From the NCBI RefSeq assembly GCF_019049655.1, contig NZ_JAFMOX010000056.1:62001-126000 (forward strand): DNA of 64,000 bases, given 5' to 3'. The stretch comes from Rahnella rivi. GTDB taxonomy: Bacteria > Pseudomonadota > Gammaproteobacteria > Enterobacterales > Enterobacteriaceae. Of the stretch, positions 32,062-43,507 are shown one piece after another; the stretch's first letter is position 1, and every line of letters begins with the position of its first letter. A model generated the notes under the pieces. It made no database searches and was not told the DNA's origin. It saw only the letters and a program-made list of their open reading frames with translations. The position numbers and the translations under genes were made by a program.

Positions 32062-33900
32062 CTAGTCGTCCAGGAAGCTGCGCAGCACTTCAGAGCGGCT
32101 TGGGTGACGCAGTTTACGCAACGCTTTCGCTTCGATCTGACGGATACGCTCACGGGTTACGTCGAACTGTTTGCCCACTTCTTCAAGCGTGTGGTCAGTG
32201 TTCATATCGATACCGAAACGCATACGCAGAACTTTCGCTTCACGTGCGGTCAGGCCAGCCAGTACGTCGTGCGTTGCAGAACGCAGGCTTTCAGACGTGG
32301 CAGAATCCAGTGGCAGCTCAAGGGTGGTATCCTCGATGAAATCACCCAGATGCGAATCTTCATCGTCGCCGATTGGCGTTTCCATGGAAATTGGCTCTTT
32401 CGCAATTTTCAGCACTTTGCGGATTTTGTCTTCCGGCATCAGCATACGTTCAGCCAGCTCTTCCGGCGTCGGCTCACGGCCCATCTCTTGCAGCATCTGG
32501 CGGGAGATACGGTTGAGTTTGTTGATCGTCTCAATCATATGCACCGGGATACGGATGGTACGCGCCTGGTCGGCGATGGAGCGGGTGATAGCCTGACGGA
32601 TCCACCAGGTCGCATAAGTTGAGAACTTATAACCACGGCGATATTCAAACTTATCAACGGCTTTCATCAGGCCGATGTTACCTTCCTGAATCAGATCAAG
32701 GAACTGCAGACCACGGTTGGTATATTTCTTCGCGATAGAAATAACCAGACGTAAGTTTGCTTCAACCATCTCTTTCTTGGCGCGACGGGCTTTCGCTTCG
32801 CCGATCGACATGCGACGGTTAATGTCTTTGACCTGTTCAATCGTCAGGCCCGTTTCTTCTTCGATCTGACGCAGTTTCATCAGGCCGCGTTGCACGTCTT
32901 CGGTGACTTCTTTCAGCTTCTCAGACCATGGTTTACCCATTGCCAGAGCCGCATCAAACCAGGTATCGCTGGTTTCGTTACCGGCGAACAGATTGACGAA
33001 GTTTTTCTTCGGCATTTTGCACTGTTCAACGCACACCTTCATGATCAGACGTTCCTGAGTACGGACGCGATCCATCATGGAACGCATGCTGTTGACCAGG
33101 AAATCGAACTGTTTAGGCACCAGACGGAACTGTTTAAACACATCGGACAGCTTCAGAATTTCTTCAGCAGCGCTTTTGTGGTTACGGCCATTTTTCTTGA
33201 TAACGGCACGGGTCGCTTCGTGTTGTTCACGCAGATCGGTGAACTTCTGGCGCGCCAGTTCAGGATCGATGCTGTTGTCGTCTTCAGCATCGTCGTCATC
33301 TTCTTCATCGTCGTCGTTGTCGTTCTGCTCTTCGGTGGTCAGTTCAGAACCCACGTGAGTGGCGGTCGGCGCGATTTCTTCTTCAGCGTTAGGATCAACA
33401 AAACCGGTGATCAGATCAGACAGACGAGCTTCACCTGCTTCCACACGGTCATATTGTTCTAACAAATAGGTGATAGCTTCAGGGTATTCAGCAACGGAGC
33501 ACTGCACCTGATTGATACCGTCTTCGATACGTTTGGCGATGTCGATTTCGCCTTCACGGGTCAGAAGTTCAACGGTACCCATTTCGCGCATGTACATACG
33601 CACAGGATCGGTAGTACGACCAATTTCGGATTCAACGCTTGAAAGTACCTGTGCCGCGGCTTCTGCAGCATCTTCATCGGTATCAGGGCGGTTTTCGGCC
33701 AGCATCAAATCATCGGCGTCCGGCGCTTCTTCAAGAACCTGGATGCCCATGTCGTTAATCATCTGGATGATGTCTTCGATCTGATCGGAGTCGACGATAT
33801 CTTCCGGCAGATGGTCATTGACCTCAGCAAAGGTCAGATAGCCTTGCTCCTTACCACGGGTGACAAGTAGCTTAAGCTGTGACTGCGGGTTTTGCTCCAT
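32062..33900 (-). CDS. rpoD: RNA polymerase sigma factor RpoD (sigma-70)
   Basis: A 612-residue (E. coli 613) primary sigma factor. Region 1.1 is at the N-terminus. A very acidic stretch (about residues 190-215) in the non-conserved region follows. Region 2 has [19 protein letters not shown] for -10 recognition and melting. Region 4 has the [21 protein letters not shown] for the -35. It is the last gene of rpsU-dnaG-rpoD. A 191-base gap separates it from dnaG. Confidence 0.98.
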   Translation of the reverse strand: MEQNPQSQLKLLVTRGKEQGYLTFAEVNDHLPEDIVDSDQIEDIIQMINDMGIQVLEEAPDADDLMLAENRPDTDEDAAEAAAQVLSSVESEIGRTTDPVRMYMREMGTVELLTREGEIDIAKRIEDGINQVQCSVAEYPEAITYLLEQYDRVEAGEARLSDLITGFVDPNAEEEIAPTATHVGSELTTEEQNDNDDDEEDDDDAEDDNSIDPELARQKFTDLREQHEATRAVIKKNGRNHKSAAEEILKLSDVFKQFRLVPKQFDFLVNSMRSMMDRVRTQERLIMKVCVEQCKMPKKNFVNLFAGNETSDTWFDAALAMGKPWSEKLKEVTEDVQRGLMKLRQIEEETGLTIEQVKDINRRMSIGEAKARRAKKEMVEANLRLVISIAKKYTNRGLQFLDLIQEGNIGLMKAVDKFEYRRGYKFSTYATWWIRQAITRSIADQARTIRIPVHMIETINKLNRISRQMLQEMGREPTPEELAERMLMPEDKIRKVLKIAKEPISMETPIGDDEDSHLGDFIEDTTLELPLDSATSESLRSATHDVLAGLTAREAKVLRMRFGIDMNTDHTLEEVGKQFDVTRERIRQIEAKALRKLRHPSRSEVLRSFLDD

Positions 33901-34033
33901 AAGACGGTATCCACACTTCAGAGTATTTGGGTTCGTGTCGGTCGGGTGATATCGCCAACAATAACGTTAGGGGCGTTTATTGTGCCGCGGCCCACCAGGG
34001 CGGCTCTGCGCAGGGCCATGCCCCGCTTTTAAT

Positions 34034-34074
34034 CGGCACTTAAGCCGTGTTCTGAGATAGCGCCTCACGCGCTA
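34034..34074 (-). other. dnaG-rpoD intercistronic hairpins
   Basis: Two small stems just after the dnaG stop: CGGC/GCCG (34034-34047) and TAGCGC-CTCAC-GCGCTA (34058-34074). In E. coli the dnaG-rpoD junction is an mRNA processing region; these may serve the same purpose, but that is inference. Confidence 0.4.
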
Positions 34075-34091
34075 CCGATATGTTCTAATTT

Positions 34092-35840
34092 TTAGTTCTT
34101 TCTCGCTAATACCTGATTCAGGGAACTGACTTCTGTGCGTTCCTCCGGGCTCAGGCCGTGCGTCCTGGCTTTTGCTATCAAGGTTTCAAGCCGTTGCTCT
34201 AAAATTGAGTCATACAGGCTGGCGAGCGTGGCACGAAATTCTTCTTCGACCATGTCCTCTACGATCATGTGGTTCCATGTCGCCAGAGTTTCAAGCTGTT
34301 GGTAGAACTTATTGTCGCGATAAAGTTCCAGTAACTGGCCGGTTGTCAGCCCCGGTTGGGCTAAGCAAGTGCTGACTAACTCGCTGAACAAATCCAGTCC
34401 AGGTTGCTTCGCTTGTTCCAAACCTTGCAGCGAGGGTATAAGTGTAGCCAGTTGTGGATTTTGTACCAGTAACCCTATAAGTATACGCATGGTTGTGCGT
34501 TTTAGCTGGGGCGCCTGATAGCTATTGCCATTCTCGGCCTGTTTGGGCATCAGCTTTTCGAGCTGACTGTCATCCAAAATGCCGAGCTTGTTCCCTAACT
34601 GCTGACGCAAATACATGCGCAATGTTTCACCGGGTACCTGACGGATCAGCGGCAATGCCAGCATACTCAATTTGGTCCGCCCGTCAGGGCTGCTCAAATC
34701 GACCTGCGGCATCAGCGAATCAAACAGGAATGTGGACAGCGGCATTGCCTGTTCCATTCGTTGTTCGAACGCGTCTTTACCTTCTTTGCGCACCAGAGTG
34801 TCCGGATCTTCGCCGTCGGGTAAAAACATAAACCGCAGCTGACGCCCATCATTGAGATACGGCAACGCTGTTTCCAGCGCACGCCACGCGGCTTCGCGCC
34901 CTGCACGGTCACCGTCATAACAGCAAACGACGGTATCCGTACTGCGGAACATCAGCTGAATATGGTCGGCCGTGGTGGATGTTCCCAGTGATGCGACGGC
35001 ATAATCAATGCCGAACTGCGCCAGTGCCACGACGTCCATATACCCTTCAACCACCAGCAAACGCGTCGGAGTCGGGTGTTTCAATTGCGCTTCATAAAGG
35101 CCATAGAGCTGGCGGCCTTTATGGAAAATTTCAGTTTCCGGTGAGTTGAGGTATTTCGGGGTACCGTCACCCAAAACCCTGCCACCAAATGCAATCACGC
35201 GGCCACGCTTATCGCGGATCGGGAACATGACCCGTTCGCGGAAGCGATCATAGCTGCGTCCGTTGTCATTGGTGACCAACATACCGGCGTCAATCAGTGA
35301 TGCTTTGTCATCGGCATTTTTACCAAAACGCTTTAGGGCGTTGTCCCAACCCGGCGGGGCGAAACCGATGGCAAAATGTTGGATGACGTCTGCACTTAAA
35401 CCACGCTGGGCAAGATATTCCCTCGCGGGTGCACCTGCAGGTTGTTTAAGCGACTGTTGATAGAACTCGCTGAGCGGGGTCATCAACTGGTAGAGGCTTT
35501 GACGCTGGTGGCGTTCCATCTGGCTTGGACCCGTGCCTGCTTCATACGGCACTTCCAAACCTTGCATTGTCGCCAGTTCCTCAATGCTTTCGACAAACTC
35601 AAGTCTGTCATAGTTCATCAGGAAATCGACGGCATTGCCGTGGGCACCACAGCCGAAACAGTGATAAAACTGCTTATCGCCATTTACGGTAAATGAGGGT
35701 GTTTTCTCATGGTGGAAAGGGCAGCACGCGTGATAGTTTTTACCCTGTTTCTTGAGCTTTACTCGGGCGTCGATCAAATCGACGATATCGATGCGGGCCA
35801 GCAAGTCATTGATAAATACGCGCGGAATTCTCCCAGCCAT
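34092..35840 (-). CDS. dnaG: DNA primase DnaG
   Basis: A 582-residue (E. coli 581) primase that lays RNA primers at the replication fork. The CHC2 zinc ribbon has C40, H43, C61 and C64, the same positions as in E. coli. The TOPRIM catalytic core follows, with VVEGYMDV and the DGD-type acidic site CCYDGDRAG. The C-terminal helicase-binding domain interacts with DnaB. The ATG at 35840 follows AAGGGGCTT and gives the family N-terminus, so a 20-codon upstream extension was rejected. It is the middle gene of the macromolecular synthesis operon. Confidence 0.98.
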   Translation of the reverse strand: MAGRIPRVFINDLLARIDIVDLIDARVKLKKQGKNYHACCPFHHEKTPSFTVNGDKQFYHCFGCGAHGNAVDFLMNYDRLEFVESIEELATMQGLEVPYEAGTGPSQMERHQRQSLYQLMTPLSEFYQQSLKQPAGAPAREYLAQRGLSADVIQHFAIGFAPPGWDNALKRFGKNADDKASLIDAGMLVTNDNGRSYDRFRERVMFPIRDKRGRVIAFGGRVLGDGTPKYLNSPETEIFHKGRQLYGLYEAQLKHPTPTRLLVVEGYMDVVALAQFGIDYAVASLGTSTTADHIQLMFRSTDTVVCCYDGDRAGREAAWRALETALPYLNDGRQLRFMFLPDGEDPDTLVRKEGKDAFEQRMEQAMPLSTFLFDSLMPQVDLSSPDGRTKLSMLALPLIRQVPGETLRMYLRQQLGNKLGILDDSQLEKLMPKQAENGNSYQAPQLKRTTMRILIGLLVQNPQLATLIPSLQGLEQAKQPGLDLFSELVSTCLAQPGLTTGQLLELYRDNKFYQQLETLATWNHMIVEDMVEEEFRATLASLYDSILEQRLETLIAKARTHGLSPEERTEVSSLNQVLARKN

Positions 35841-35974
35841 AAGCCCCTTACTCACTAGCCTATAAACGAGAACAAGCCGCGCATCCCTTTCGGAAAGCAC
35901 GGCCTTCGTATGCTACTACGCAGTCTGCGCGTTCTTAATATTGCAAATCACGCGATTGGGGTTACCCCCGAAGA
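35841..35974 (-). other. rpsU-dnaG intercistronic region
   Basis: 134 bases with short dyads, GGGG-TAA-CCCC (about 35957-35967) and CGCAG-T-CTGCG (near 35920-35930), but no clear U tract. In E. coli this junction holds a partial terminator that lowers dnaG relative to rpsU; an equivalent is likely but not proven here. Confidence 0.4.
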
Positions 35975-36534
<560 letters not shown>

Positions 36535-37548
36535 ATGCGAGTACTGGGTATTGAAACGTCCTGCGATGAAACCGGAATTGCAGTTTATGACAGCGAAACC
36601 GGTTTGTTAGCTAACCAATTGTATAGTCAGGTAAAACTGCATGCAGATTACGGCGGCGTCGTGCCAGAGCTGGCCTCGCGAGATCACGTCCGTAAAACAA
36701 TACCTCTGATTCAGGCTGCGCTCAAAGAAGCCGGGCTGACCGCACAGGATATTGATGGTGTCGCGTATACCGCAGGCCCTGGCCTGGTCGGCGCGTTGCT
36801 GGTGGGGGCGACCATTGGCCGCTCTCTGGCATTCGCCTGGAATGTGCCCGCAGTGCCCGTCCATCACATGGAAGGCCATCTGCTGGCGCCGATGCTTGAA
36901 GATAATCCCCCTGACTTTCCGTTCGTTGCGCTCTTGGTGTCTGGCGGTCATACGCAGTTAATCAGCGTCACGGGGATCGGTGAATACACCTTGCTGGGCG
37001 AATCCATTGATGATGCCGCAGGCGAAGCATTTGATAAAACGGCAAAATTGTTAGGTCTGGATTATCCCGGCGGCCCGCTTTTGTCGAAAATGGCCTCCGA
37101 AGGCGTGGCTGGGCGATTTACGTTCCCGCGTCCGATGACCGATCGTCCCGGACTGGATTTCAGCTTCTCGGGCCTGAAAACTTTTGCGGCGAATACTATT
37201 CGCGGCAATGACAGCGATGCGCAAACGCATGCGGATGTCGCGCGTGCTTTCGAAGATGCCGTCGTGGATACGCTGGCGATTAAGTGTAAACGCGCGCTGG
37301 AACAGACCGGTTTTAAACGGCTGGTCATGGCCGGGGGTGTCAGTGCGAACCGTACGCTGCGCGCGAAATTAGCCGAGATGATGACCAAACGCGGTGGCGA
37401 AGTTTTCTATGCCCGCCCTGAATTTTGTACCGATAACGGCGCGATGATCGCCTATGCGGGTATGGTTCGGTTGAAAACCGGTGCAACGCCAGACCTGGGC
37501 GTAACGGTTCGCCCGCGCTGGCCTTTGGCTGAATTACCGCCAGTCTGA
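36535..37548 (+). CDS. tsaD: tRNA N6-adenosine threonylcarbamoyltransferase TsaD
   Basis: A 337-residue Kae1-family enzyme (E. coli 337) that, with TsaB and TsaE, transfers threonylcarbamoyl to A37 of ANN-decoding tRNAs. The N-terminal [10 protein letters not shown] and the metal-binding HHMEGH (the two His of HxxxH) are intact, as is the C-terminal [12 protein letters not shown]. The ATG at 36535 follows GGAAAGAG and is preferred over an ATG five codons upstream. It is divergent from rpsU and convergent with plsY. Confidence 0.97.
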   Translation: MRVLGIETSCDETGIAVYDSETGLLANQLYSQVKLHADYGGVVPELASRDHVRKTIPLIQAALKEAGLTAQDIDGVAYTAGPGLVGALLVGATIGRSLAFAWNVPAVPVHHMEGHLLAPMLEDNPPDFPFVALLVSGGHTQLISVTGIGEYTLLGESIDDAAGEAFDKTAKLLGLDYPGGPLLSKMASEGVAGRFTFPRPMTDRPGLDFSFSGLKTFAANTIRGNDSDAQTHADVARAFEDAVVDTLAIKCKRALEQTGFKRLVMAGGVSANRTLRAKLAEMMTKRGGEVFYARPEFCTDNGAMIAYAGMVRLKTGATPDLGVTVRPRWPLAELPPV

Positions 37549-37595
37549 GCAAACCGATGCTGTCAAATTCAGGCGTTACAGGGGTATAAACCCAT

Positions 37596-37626
37596 AAAAA
37601 AACGACCCACATGAGGTCGTTTTTTT
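37596..37626. terminator. Bidirectional terminator between tsaD and plsY
   Basis: AACGACC/GGTCGTT stem flanked by seven A and seven T. It serves both converging genes. Confidence 0.88.
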
Positions 37627-37643
37627 ATGTATGAAACGCGAGG

Positions 37644-38273
37644 TTATTCGTCTTTATTGTCTTTCGCCGCTTTACGTTTCTTTTTCAGCTTATCCCAGAT
37701 TTTCCCTTCCTGACCACGCCACAGGCGCTGAATATTGTCGTGATGGCGCAACAGAATCAGACATGAAAGCATGGCCACCGGGAAGGTGAATTCGGGTTTA
37801 AACCACCAGACATAAAACGGTGCAATCAGCGCGCTCACGATGGCGCCAAGTGACGAGTAACCACTCAGCAGCACTGTCAGCAGCCATGTACCGGTCATCA
37901 GGCCGGTCAGGTCCCAGCCGATAGGGGCGATAGCACCGAAGGCTGTCGCTACGCCCTTGCCACCTTTAAAGCGGAAGAAGACCGGGTAAATGTGACCGAG
38001 GCAGGCCGCAATGGCCGTCAGGCCAAGATACATCGGTGGAATGTGGAAACTGTAGGCAAGCCAGACGGGAAGCATACCCTTGAGCACATCGAAGATCAGG
38101 ACGGCAGCGGCAGCCAGGCGTCCGCCCAGCCGCAACACATTTGTCGCGCCGGGATTACAGGATCCTGCGGTGCGTGGATCAGGCAAACGGGCTACCCGGC
38201 AGACCAGAATCGCACTGGAAATCGAGCCGCAAAGGTAGGCGAAAATAATCATTCCAAGCGCGGTAGCACTCAT
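37644..38273 (-). CDS. plsY: Glycerol-3-phosphate acyltransferase PlsY
   Basis: A 209-residue (E. coli 205) inner-membrane acyltransferase that moves the acyl chain from acyl-phosphate to glycerol-3-phosphate, the first step of phospholipid synthesis. It has five or so hydrophobic segments and the family motifs: LCGSISSA, the glycine-rich [12 protein letters not shown], and [12 protein letters not shown]. Residue 39 in the first glycine motif is Cys (GSCNPG) where E. coli has Gly. The basic C-terminal tail KKKRKAAKD is typical. The ATG at 38273 was chosen by family length. It is divergent from folB. Confidence 0.95.
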   Translation of the reverse strand: MSATALGMIIFAYLCGSISSAILVCRVARLPDPRTAGSCNPGATNVLRLGGRLAAAAVLIFDVLKGMLPVWLAYSFHIPPMYLGLTAIAACLGHIYPVFFRFKGGKGVATAFGAIAPIGWDLTGLMTGTWLLTVLLSGYSSLGAIVSALIAPFYVWWFKPEFTFPVAMLSCLILLRHHDNIQRLWRGQEGKIWDKLKKKRKAAKDNKDE

Positions 38274-38380
38274 AAAGCCGTTCCGTCTAATAAGGGTCGT
38301 TTTAATCGCAACATCCATGGATAATACGCATTTTCTGCTGGAAGTGGTATCCGGCTTGGCTAAAAACAGAGAAACGCGTG

Positions 38381-38737
38381 ATGGATATCGTATTTATTGA
38401 GCAACTAAATGTAATCACTACTATTGGTGCCTACGATTGGGAACAGACCATTAAACAGAAACTAGTGTTCGATATCGAAATGGCGTGGGATAACCGCAAG
38501 TCGGCTTCCAGCGATGATGTGAATGACTGTTTAAGCTACGCGGATGTCAGTGACGCCGTGATCGCGCATGTTTCCTCGCAAAACTTTGCTCTGGTGGAAC
38601 GTGTCGCAGAAGAAGTGGCGACGCTGCTTCTGCAACGATTTAATTCTCCGTGGGTGCGGATCAAACTCAGCAAGCCCGGCGCAGTGGCGCAGGCGGCGAA
38701 CGTCGGGGTGATCATCGAGCGCGGCCAACGTTTTTAA
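38381..38737 (+). CDS. folB: Dihydroneopterin aldolase FolB
   Basis: A 118-residue (E. coli 122) enzyme of folate synthesis that cleaves 7,8-dihydroneopterin to 6-hydroxymethyl-dihydropterin and glycolaldehyde. The N-terminal [20 protein letters not shown], the substrate-binding [11 protein letters not shown] and the catalytic lysine in RIKLSKPGA are conserved. The ATG at 38381 gives the family N-terminus; a GTG one codon before it is possible but less likely. It is divergent from plsY and followed by uppP. Confidence 0.96.
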   Translation: MDIVFIEQLNVITTIGAYDWEQTIKQKLVFDIEMAWDNRKSASSDDVNDCLSYADVSDAVIAHVSSQNFALVERVAEEVATLLLQRFNSPWVRIKLSKPGAVAQAANVGVIIERGQRF

Positions 38738-38832
38738 TTCCGGTGATGGATAGAAATCAGAAACTGCTTGTCTATTGATTGTCATAAAGAAGCGTTAAAA
38801 GTAGATGCCGGTTCACAGGCCTCTGCTGATTG

Positions 38833-38860
38833 AAGCGGCTCAGTACGATGTCGCTTTTTT
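38833..38860 (+). terminator. Weak terminator candidate after folB
   Basis: AAGCG/CGCTT five-base stem with a long loop followed by six T. Confidence 0.35.
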
Positions 38861-38920
38861 ATTGTCTGCTGTGCAGCATATTTTCCCGCAAGCGGGTATC
38901 TGATGGGGTTGGGTAAGCTA

Positions 38921-39748
38921 ATGATTGCTGAAAGTCATTCTTTGCTGGTTGCCGTTATTATGGGAGTGGTGGAAGGGCTGACCGAGTTTTTACCGGTTTC
39001 CTCCACCGGGCATATGATCATTGTGGGTAATCTTTTAGGGTTCACCGGGGATAAAGCGAAATCATTCGAAGTGATCATCCAGCTGGGTTCTATTCTGGCC
39101 GTGGTGGTGATGTTCTGGCGTCGCCTGTTCGGCATGATTGGTCTGCACTTTGGTAAGCCACCGGTTCACGAAGGCACAGGAACCCGCCGTCTGAATCTGC
39201 TGCATATCCTTCTGGGCATGATCCCGGCGACAGTGCTGGGGTTGTTGTTGCACTCGCAGATCAAATCGTTGTTTGAACCTAAAAATGTGATGTATGCGCT
39301 GGTCGTCGGCGGCTTTTTACTGATTGCCGCCGAACTGTTCAAGCCGAAGAAGCCGCGTGCTGAAGGGCTGGATGACATGACTTACGCACAGGCATTTTTG
39401 ATCGGTGTGTTCCAGTGTCTGGCGTTGTGGCCGGGGTTCTCCCGTTCGGGAGCGACCATTGGTGGCGGGATGTTACTCGGCGTCAGCCGTTTTGCCGCGT
39501 CCGAATTCTCCTTCCTGTTGGCCGTGCCGATGATGCTGGGCGCCACGGTGCTGGATGTGTATAAAAGCTATGGTTTCCTGAGCATGGCCGATTTGCCGAT
39601 GTTCGCCACCGGCTTTGTGACAGCGTTTATCGTCGCGCTGTTTGCGATCAAAACCTTCCTGGCCGTGATCAAGCGCATCTCGTTTATTCCGTTCGCAATC
39701 TACCGCTTCTTCGTGGCACTGGCGGTTTACTTCGTCTTTATTGCCTGA
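38921..39748 (+). CDS. uppP: Undecaprenyl-diphosphatase UppP (BacA)
   Basis: A 275-residue (E. coli 273) polytopic inner-membrane phosphatase that recycles the undecaprenyl carrier for peptidoglycan and O-antigen synthesis; extra copies give bacitracin resistance. Both active-site segments are present: [16 protein letters not shown] near the N-terminus and [15 protein letters not shown] in the middle. Two starts are possible, 38903 and 38921. The second gives the family length and is used here, but neither has a strong ribosome binding site, and a CCCGC/GCGGG hairpin lies at 38885-38896. Confidence 0.95.
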   Translation: MIAESHSLLVAVIMGVVEGLTEFLPVSSTGHMIIVGNLLGFTGDKAKSFEVIIQLGSILAVVVMFWRRLFGMIGLHFGKPPVHEGTGTRRLNLLHILLGMIPATVLGLLLHSQIKSLFEPKNVMYALVVGGFLLIAAELFKPKKPRAEGLDDMTYAQAFLIGVFQCLALWPGFSRSGATIGGGMLLGVSRFAASEFSFLLAVPMMLGATVLDVYKSYGFLSMADLPMFATGFVTAFIVALFAIKTFLAVIKRISFIPFAIYRFFVALAVYFVFIA

Positions 39749-39761
39749 TTTCAGCGAATAT

Positions 39762-39796
39762 AAAAAAGCCCCGTGACAATGTCCGGGGCTTTTTTT
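39762..39796. terminator. Bidirectional terminator between uppP and cca
   Basis: AAAAAAGCCCCG (39762-39773) and CGGGGCTTTTTT (39784-39795) pair perfectly around a ten-base loop, serving both converging genes. Confidence 0.9.
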
Positions 39797-39822
39797 CATG
39801 CGTTTTCCGCCGCACCGGATGA

Positions 39823-41058
39823 TCAGATTGCGGGTTCCTGCGCGGCTTTCCATTGTGCCAGAATCTGCGTCCGTCGCTTTTTCAGCTCATCACGGATTTC
39901 TATCCCCTGAAAACCGTCATCGAGCACTTCTTTATTCGAAATACTGCTCGCGATGTTAAAGGCTTCACGCAGGTAATCTCCCTGCGGATAGGGATTGTTT
40001 TCAAAGGTTGTACGCCCGCGAGCATCGGCTTCACTGGTCATGATCATTTGCTCAAGACGCTGCGGTTTACGCCAGACATCGATGGTATCAAACAGTTTTA
40101 ACAGGGTTTCCGGGCGCAATTTATTCACGGTATGGATGAGATCGTGGAACTCTGCCACCAGCTTGGCCAGATCACGAATATGCGTCGGGATTTTCAGCCG
40201 CTGGCAGAGGTTCTCCACCAGTTTCACGCCCGCCGGGCCGTGGCCGTGATGGGCTGGCCAGAATTGCGGCGGTGTCAGGGCTTTGCCCAAATCATGGCAA
40301 AGCGCCGAAAAACGCACATCAACATCTGGCGTCAGCTGGCTGGCTATTTTCAGCGTCATCAGGGTGTGTATGCCGGTATCGATTTCCGGGTGCCATTTCT
40401 CCGGCGCGGGTACGCCAAACAGCGCGTCAATTTCCGGGAACAGGACTTTCAGGGCGCCACAGTCGCGCAGCACCTGGAAAAACACCTGCGGATCCTGCGT
40501 CTGCAACGCTTTCTCCGTCTCCTTCCACACACGTTCAGGCGTCAGGGCTTCCAGTTCACCGCTTTCTGCCATCTGCTGCATCAGCGTGCGGGTTTCCGGG
40601 GCAACCGTAAAACCTAAATGCGCAAAGCGCGCGGCAAAGCGGGCAACGCGCAGAACACGCAGCGGATCTTCGCCGAAAGCGTCGGAAACGTGGCGCAACA
40701 GGCGCAGCCCGATATCACGCTGGCCGTGGTAAGGATCGATAAGTTCGCCTTCTTTGCTTTTGGCGATGGCATTGATGGTCAGATCCCGACGCATCAGATC
40801 CTGTTCCAGCGTCACGTCCGGCGCGGCGTAACAGGTAAATCCGTTGTAACCGGCACCTGATTTACGTTCCGTTCTCGCCAGCGCGTATTCATCGCGGCTG
40901 ACCGGATGCAGGAAGACCGGAAAATCTTTACCGACCTGCTGATAACCGTTTTCCAGCATGTATTCAGGCGTAGCGCCTACGACCACCCAATCGTGTTCAG
41001 ACACAGGCAGGTTTAATAAACTGTCTCGGACTGCGCCGCCAACCAGGTAAATCTCCAC
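39823..41058 (-). CDS. cca: Multifunctional CCA tRNA nucleotidyltransferase Cca
   Basis: A 411-residue (E. coli 412) class II enzyme that adds or repairs the 3' CCA of tRNAs. The N-terminal nucleotidyltransferase has GGAVRDSLL and EHDWVVVG, whose acidic residues bind metal. The C-terminal HD domain (LCHDLGKAL, about residue 255) gives the phosphatase and phosphodiesterase activities of gamma-proteobacterial Cca. It is convergent with uppP; ygiM follows on the upstream side, on the same strand. Confidence 0.97.
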   Translation of the reverse strand: MEIYLVGGAVRDSLLNLPVSEHDWVVVGATPEYMLENGYQQVGKDFPVFLHPVSRDEYALARTERKSGAGYNGFTCYAAPDVTLEQDLMRRDLTINAIAKSKEGELIDPYHGQRDIGLRLLRHVSDAFGEDPLRVLRVARFAARFAHLGFTVAPETRTLMQQMAESGELEALTPERVWKETEKALQTQDPQVFFQVLRDCGALKVLFPEIDALFGVPAPEKWHPEIDTGIHTLMTLKIASQLTPDVDVRFSALCHDLGKALTPPQFWPAHHGHGPAGVKLVENLCQRLKIPTHIRDLAKLVAEFHDLIHTVNKLRPETLLKLFDTIDVWRKPQRLEQMIMTSEADARGRTTFENNPYPQGDYLREAFNIASSISNKEVLDDGFQGIEIRDELKKRRTQILAQWKAAQEPAI

Positions 41059-41256
41059 GCGATAACTCCTGAAGTAAGGTCAATTCAGCACATCTCGGCG
41101 CTGAAAATAAAGAATGGACTCTGACGTTATCATAGCAAACCTGGTCTTCATCATCGCCGGTAAGTGCTGTTTGTTTACCGGATAATGGAAACAAGAAAAG
41201 GCACCGAAGTGCCTTAGCGTTAACTCTGAACAGGAACCCGTGAAGGCGTTAGCCTG

Positions 41257-41877
41257 TCAGCTCATCCAGCGATCTTTTTTCTTGCGGCGCGGGATCAGGT
41301 GCGGTAACAGCAGACCCAGAACCAAACCTACGCCCGCCACACCGCCACCGTACATAAACCACTGTAAAATAATAGTGCGTTGCTTGTCGTCGAGCTGAAC
41401 ATTCACCGCGTTAACCTTCTTCTCGGCGATGATCTTCTGGTTTTTCAACTCCTGATTTTCTTTCTTCAGGGCGTTGATAATGCTGTCACTGGAAGCCACT
41501 TTGCTCTGCATTTCCGCAGTACGCTGGTTCCAGCTGGAATCGATATTCGTCAGCTTGTCCGTCAGCGTTTTTACCTGATTTTCAAGATCAGGCACGCGGG
41601 TACGGATGCTCGGCAGATTGCTTAACTGATCGAGAGGGATCCAGGCGGTTTTCCCTTTTGAGTCAATGATTTCACCGTACTTAGTGCTGTCATTGACGCT
41701 GCGTAAGGTGACTTCATCACCGGCATTCAGCGTGCCAACAATGCGATACTGATTACCCGGACCACTGTGGATATACGTAATCAAATCGTCGGAAATGTAG
41801 CGCTTCTCATCGGCATGAGCGCCCCAAGTGATGCTTAAGCCAAGCAAAGCGAAACCAATCAGGCGTAATTTATGCAT
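41257..41877 (-). CDS. ygiM: SH3-domain membrane protein YgiM (TIGR04211 family)
   Basis: A 206-codon gene (205 residues) close in length to E. coli YgiM. It has a signal peptide (about 1-22, ending AHA), a bacterial SH3 domain (about 25-90; ITYIHSGPGNQYRIVGTLNA), a long coiled coil (about 95-165), and a C-terminal membrane helix (about 170-192) with a basic tail RRKKKDRWMS. This is a periplasmic domain anchored at its C-terminus. The start at 41877 was picked by the signal peptide; the Shine-Dalgarno is weak. It is divergent from ygiF. Function is not established. Confidence 0.93.
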   Translation of the reverse strand: MHKLRLIGFALLGLSITWGAHADEKRYISDDLITYIHSGPGNQYRIVGTLNAGDEVTLRSVNDSTKYGEIIDSKGKTAWIPLDQLSNLPSIRTRVPDLENQVKTLTDKLTNIDSSWNQRTAEMQSKVASSDSIINALKKENQELKNQKIIAEKKVNAVNVQLDDKQRTIILQWFMYGGGVAGVGLVLGLLLPHLIPRRKKKDRWMS

Positions 41878-42141
41878 TATTTCATCGTTTCTTTGTGAAT
41901 TTAGGGAACGTGAAGTGTGGATCCGTCTTATCAGGATACGTCTTCTGGCAACCGCAGTTATTAGCGATCGCATTAATTTGGTGACCGATAGTAAGGGCAA
42001 CAGTGTGACGACGCAATGCATAAACCGGAATGAGAACTATCTTACAATCCCGCAACATGCGGCTTGCGCGCAGTGCTTATGGTAGAATTGGACAGACGCA
42101 TTTATCCCTTTTGGCAGCAAAGAATCGGTGTGAAGACCCTT

Positions 42142-43449
42142 ATGACCGTAGAAATAGAATTAAAATTTATCGCCACCCCGGCCACCATTGCCGAGTTACC
42201 CGCGCAACTTGCTCGTTTTACCACTGAGCACACCGCGCCTACGAAACTCACCAACATCTATTTTGAGACTGCGGAAAACTATTTACGTTCGCACGACATT
42301 GGCTTACGTATCCGCGGTTTCGACGATCAGTATGAAATGACCCTTAAAACCGCCGGCAAAGTGGTGGGCGGTTTACACCAGCGGCCGGAGTATAATGTTG
42401 AGCTAAAAAAGCCGGTGCTTAAGCTCAGCGCATTCCCGAAAGATATCTGGCCGGAAGGCTGCAAGGTAGCGGCGCTGCAAAAAGCGCTGGCACCGTTATT
42501 CCGCACGGATTTCACCCGTGAGAAGTGGGTGATCACTTACGGCGAAAGCGAGATCGAACTGGGTCTTGATTTGGGCGAGGTGGTGGTGGGTGAATTGTCT
42601 GAGCCGCTGTCTGAAATCGAACTCGAGCTGAAAAAAGGTAACACCGCAGATTTACTGGCGCTGGCCGCAGAAATCGCTGAGCACGGCGGTTTACGTCAGG
42701 GTGGGTTCAGCAAAGCAGCGCGCGGTTACCATCTGGCGAAAGGCAATCCGGTACGTGAAATCAAACCTTTGCCGGTTTTCCAGGCCAAACCGAAAGCCAC
42801 CGTGGAACAGGCGATGGCAGGGATGTTCGAGCTGGCGCTTGATCACTGGCAGTATCACGAAGAACTGTGGGTGCGCGGCGATAAACTGGCGCGTCCGGCA
42901 GTGTTGCAGGCCGTAGAGACTGTGCGTCAGATTCTGGTGCTGTTTGGCGGGCTGGTGCCGCGTAAGGCTTCTGCTGAGCTGCGCACCTTGCTGACAGACC
43001 TGGTGCCGGTGCTGGAACAGAAATCCGCCGATGCGCAGGAAGTCTGCTTCAGCGCTGCCTATCTGAAATGTAAGTTAGTGCTCACCTCATGGCTGACAAC
43101 GTCGGGCTGGACGCCGTTTATCGATGATAAATCAGCGAAGAAGCTCGAAGGTTCTTTCAAACGCTTCTCCGACATCATGCTTGGCCGTACCGCTGCCGAT
43201 CTGAAAGAAGCCTTTGCACAACCGCTGACCGAAGAAGGTTACCGCGACCAGCTGGCACGCCTGAAGCGTCAGATCATCACCTTCCATTTGCTGTCAGGTG
43301 CCTACCCTGAGCGTGACGTTGCCGCGTATCTGGCGGGCTGGACCGAGCTGCAACAGGCGATTATCCAGAAGCAACTGGCGCTGGAGGATTCTGCCCGTTC
43401 GCAGGCGTTGATGATGGATGCCTTCTGGCTAAACGGCCAGCCACGTTAA
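42142..43449 (+). CDS. ygiF: Inorganic triphosphatase YgiF (CYTH-CHAD)
   Basis: A 435-residue (E. coli 433) protein. The N-terminal CYTH domain (about 1-200) has the ExExK signature EIELK at residues 4-8 and the RIRG and LHQRPEYNVEL strands of the tunnel; it hydrolyses inorganic tripolyphosphate in E. coli. A CHAD helical domain (about 225-430) follows, with conserved histidines in HWQYHEELWVRGD. The ATG at 42142 gives the family N-terminus; longer in-frame starts overlap the promoter. It is followed by a terminator and then glnE. Confidence 0.95.
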   Translation: MTVEIELKFIATPATIAELPAQLARFTTEHTAPTKLTNIYFETAENYLRSHDIGLRIRGFDDQYEMTLKTAGKVVGGLHQRPEYNVELKKPVLKLSAFPKDIWPEGCKVAALQKALAPLFRTDFTREKWVITYGESEIELGLDLGEVVVGELSEPLSEIELELKKGNTADLLALAAEIAEHGGLRQGGFSKAARGYHLAKGNPVREIKPLPVFQAKPKATVEQAMAGMFELALDHWQYHEELWVRGDKLARPAVLQAVETVRQILVLFGGLVPRKASAELRTLLTDLVPVLEQKSADAQEVCFSAAYLKCKLVLTSWLTTSGWTPFIDDKSAKKLEGSFKRFSDIMLGRTAADLKEAFAQPLTEEGYRDQLARLKRQIITFHLLSGAYPERDVAAYLAGWTELQQAIIQKQLALEDSARSQALMMDAFWLNGQPR

Positions 43450-43460
43450 TTGACTGATAA

Positions 43461-43490
43461 GCCTGGGCTCATTGCCCGGGCTTTTTTTTT
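43461..43490 (+). terminator. Terminator between ygiF and glnE
   Basis: GCCTGGGC (43461-43468) pairs with GCCCGGGC (43474-43481) through one wobble, followed by nine T. It lies 17-41 bases before the glnE start, so glnE must have its own promoter or receive read-through. Confidence 0.85.
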
Positions 43491-43507
43491 GCAAGGAATC
43501 TGATTTC

